Shown here one piece after another: positions 5,366 through 5,662 of a DNA stretch of 5,662 nt (position 1 is its first letter; the number at the start of each line of letters is the position of its first letter). This DNA is from Myxococcales bacterium (GTDB lineage Bacteria > Myxococcota > Bradymonadia > UBA7976 > UBA1532). The position numbers and the translations under genes were made by a program. Below the pieces are notes generated by a model. That model was not told the DNA's origin. It worked only from the letters and a program-made list of their open reading frames with translations, and ran no database searches. Location: NCBI GenBank assembly GCA_020430675.1, contig JAGQJJ010000310.1, positions 1 through 5,662 on the forward strand, read 5' to 3'.

Positions 5366-5662
5366 TGCACCGCGCGCCGCGAGGAGTACGATGGCTCGCC
5401 CCTCGTTGGCGCGCGTGCTTGTGTCGCAACAGACAGTGAGCCAGCTGGTCCACTCGATGGACAAGGGGCACTTTTGTCCCGACCTCCGGGTGACGAACTG
5501 GGCCTCAGCGCGAATGAGCGATCAGGTCGGGTGAGGATCAATCCCGAGGATCGGGCCACCGTTCCAGCGATCCGGGGCTACCGGCCCGTCAGCGCCGATT
5601 GAGCCTGGGGTCCGCAGATGACCCGACGGAGATCCGATCAGGCGCGATCGGCGAGCTTGAGG
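5349..5662. other. Region upstream of the transposase; no gene recognised
   Basis: These 314 bases hold the transposase ribosome binding site, overlapping hairpins (5448-5479) and a run of seven GATC sites between 5520 and 5649. No frame gives a recognisable protein. A plus-strand ATG at 5618 opens a frame of 15 codons to the right edge (MTRRRSDQARSASLR) and a minus-strand frame entering from the edge stops at 5640-5638 after seven codons; both are too short to judge. The stretch probably covers the element's upstream end and unrelated neighbouring DNA. No clear promoter for the transposase is visible. Confidence 0.45.
5448..5479. repeat. Overlapping, mutually exclusive hairpins upstream of the transposase
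   Basis: GTCCA (5448-5452) can pair with TGGAC (5458-5462) around a 5-base loop, while GGACAA (5459-5464) can pair with TTGTCC (5474-5479) around a 9-base loop. The middle segment is shared, so only one hairpin can form at a time. The position is about 100-130 bases upstream of the transposase start, within a possible mRNA leader. Stems of 5 and 6 base pairs are short, so chance is a real possibility. Confidence 0.3.

Noticed and set aside
5349..5471. Transposase start at 5471, adding 41 residues
   Set aside because: The extra residues are Arg/His-rich without resemblance to the family, and the ATG at 5348 has a strong AGGAGG site.
4057..5498. GTTCGTC at 4057-4063 and its complement at 5492-5498 as terminal inverted repeats
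   Set aside because: A 7-base match is expected by chance when two flanks of this size are compared; similarity fades beyond it and the bases outside give no target duplication.
4482..5534. A 350-codon plus-strand frame opposite the transposase
   Set aside because: It mirrors the transposase gene and shows no family motif; the minus-strand frame contains the DDE triad.
5618..5662. Start of a rightward gene with ATG at 5618
   Set aside because: Only 15 codons are visible, the ribosome site is weak and the residues match no family I recognise.

Overview
The window is GC-rich bacterial DNA. All recognisable genes lie on the minus strand, so transcription runs from right to left. I see two parts: a conserved housekeeping cluster (about 1-3850) and an insertion-sequence region (about 4060-5662). 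The order tRNA-Gln, prs, CTC-type L25, pth, together with the high GC and a membrane pyrophosphatase gene, suggests a deltaproteobacterium in the wide sense (Myxococcota or Bradymonadota-like). That placement is inference from gene order remembered for those groups, not a computed phylogeny.

The housekeeping cluster, in transcription order, is: a good sigma-70-type promoter (3848-3820), a tRNA-Gln with anticodon UUG (3743-3672), prs for ribose-phosphate pyrophosphokinase (3648-2713), rplY/ctc for ribosomal protein L25 with a C-terminal CTC domain (2679-2074), pth for peptidyl-tRNA hydrolase (2041-1475) and, after a 93-base gap, hppA for the ion-pumping membrane pyrophosphatase (1381 to beyond the left edge). 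The gaps between tRNA, prs, rplY and pth are 23 to 33 bases, and each CDS has its own Shine-Dalgarno sequence. I therefore read these four as one transcript from which the tRNA is cut out. The products fit together: Prs makes PRPP, whose use releases pyrophosphate; L25 and Pth serve the ribosome and recycle peptidyl-tRNA; tRNA charging also releases pyrophosphate; and HppA hydrolyses pyrophosphate to drive ion export.

The right part holds one complete DDE transposase gene (5348-4095) resembling ISAs1-type transposases, also on the minus strand and immediately upstream of the tRNA promoter. I could not define the ends of the element: no convincing terminal inverted repeats or target duplication are visible. 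The 246 bases downstream of the transposase (3849-4094) and the 314 bases upstream of it (5349-5662) contain no recognisable gene, only hairpins and a cluster of GATC sites.

I see no CRISPR array, phage module, toxin-antitoxin pair or defence system, and nothing that amounts to an undescribed system. The points of interest are regulatory and structural: the tRNA-led operon, the transposase sitting directly against its promoter, and the pairing of PRPP synthesis with a pyrophosphate-driven pump.
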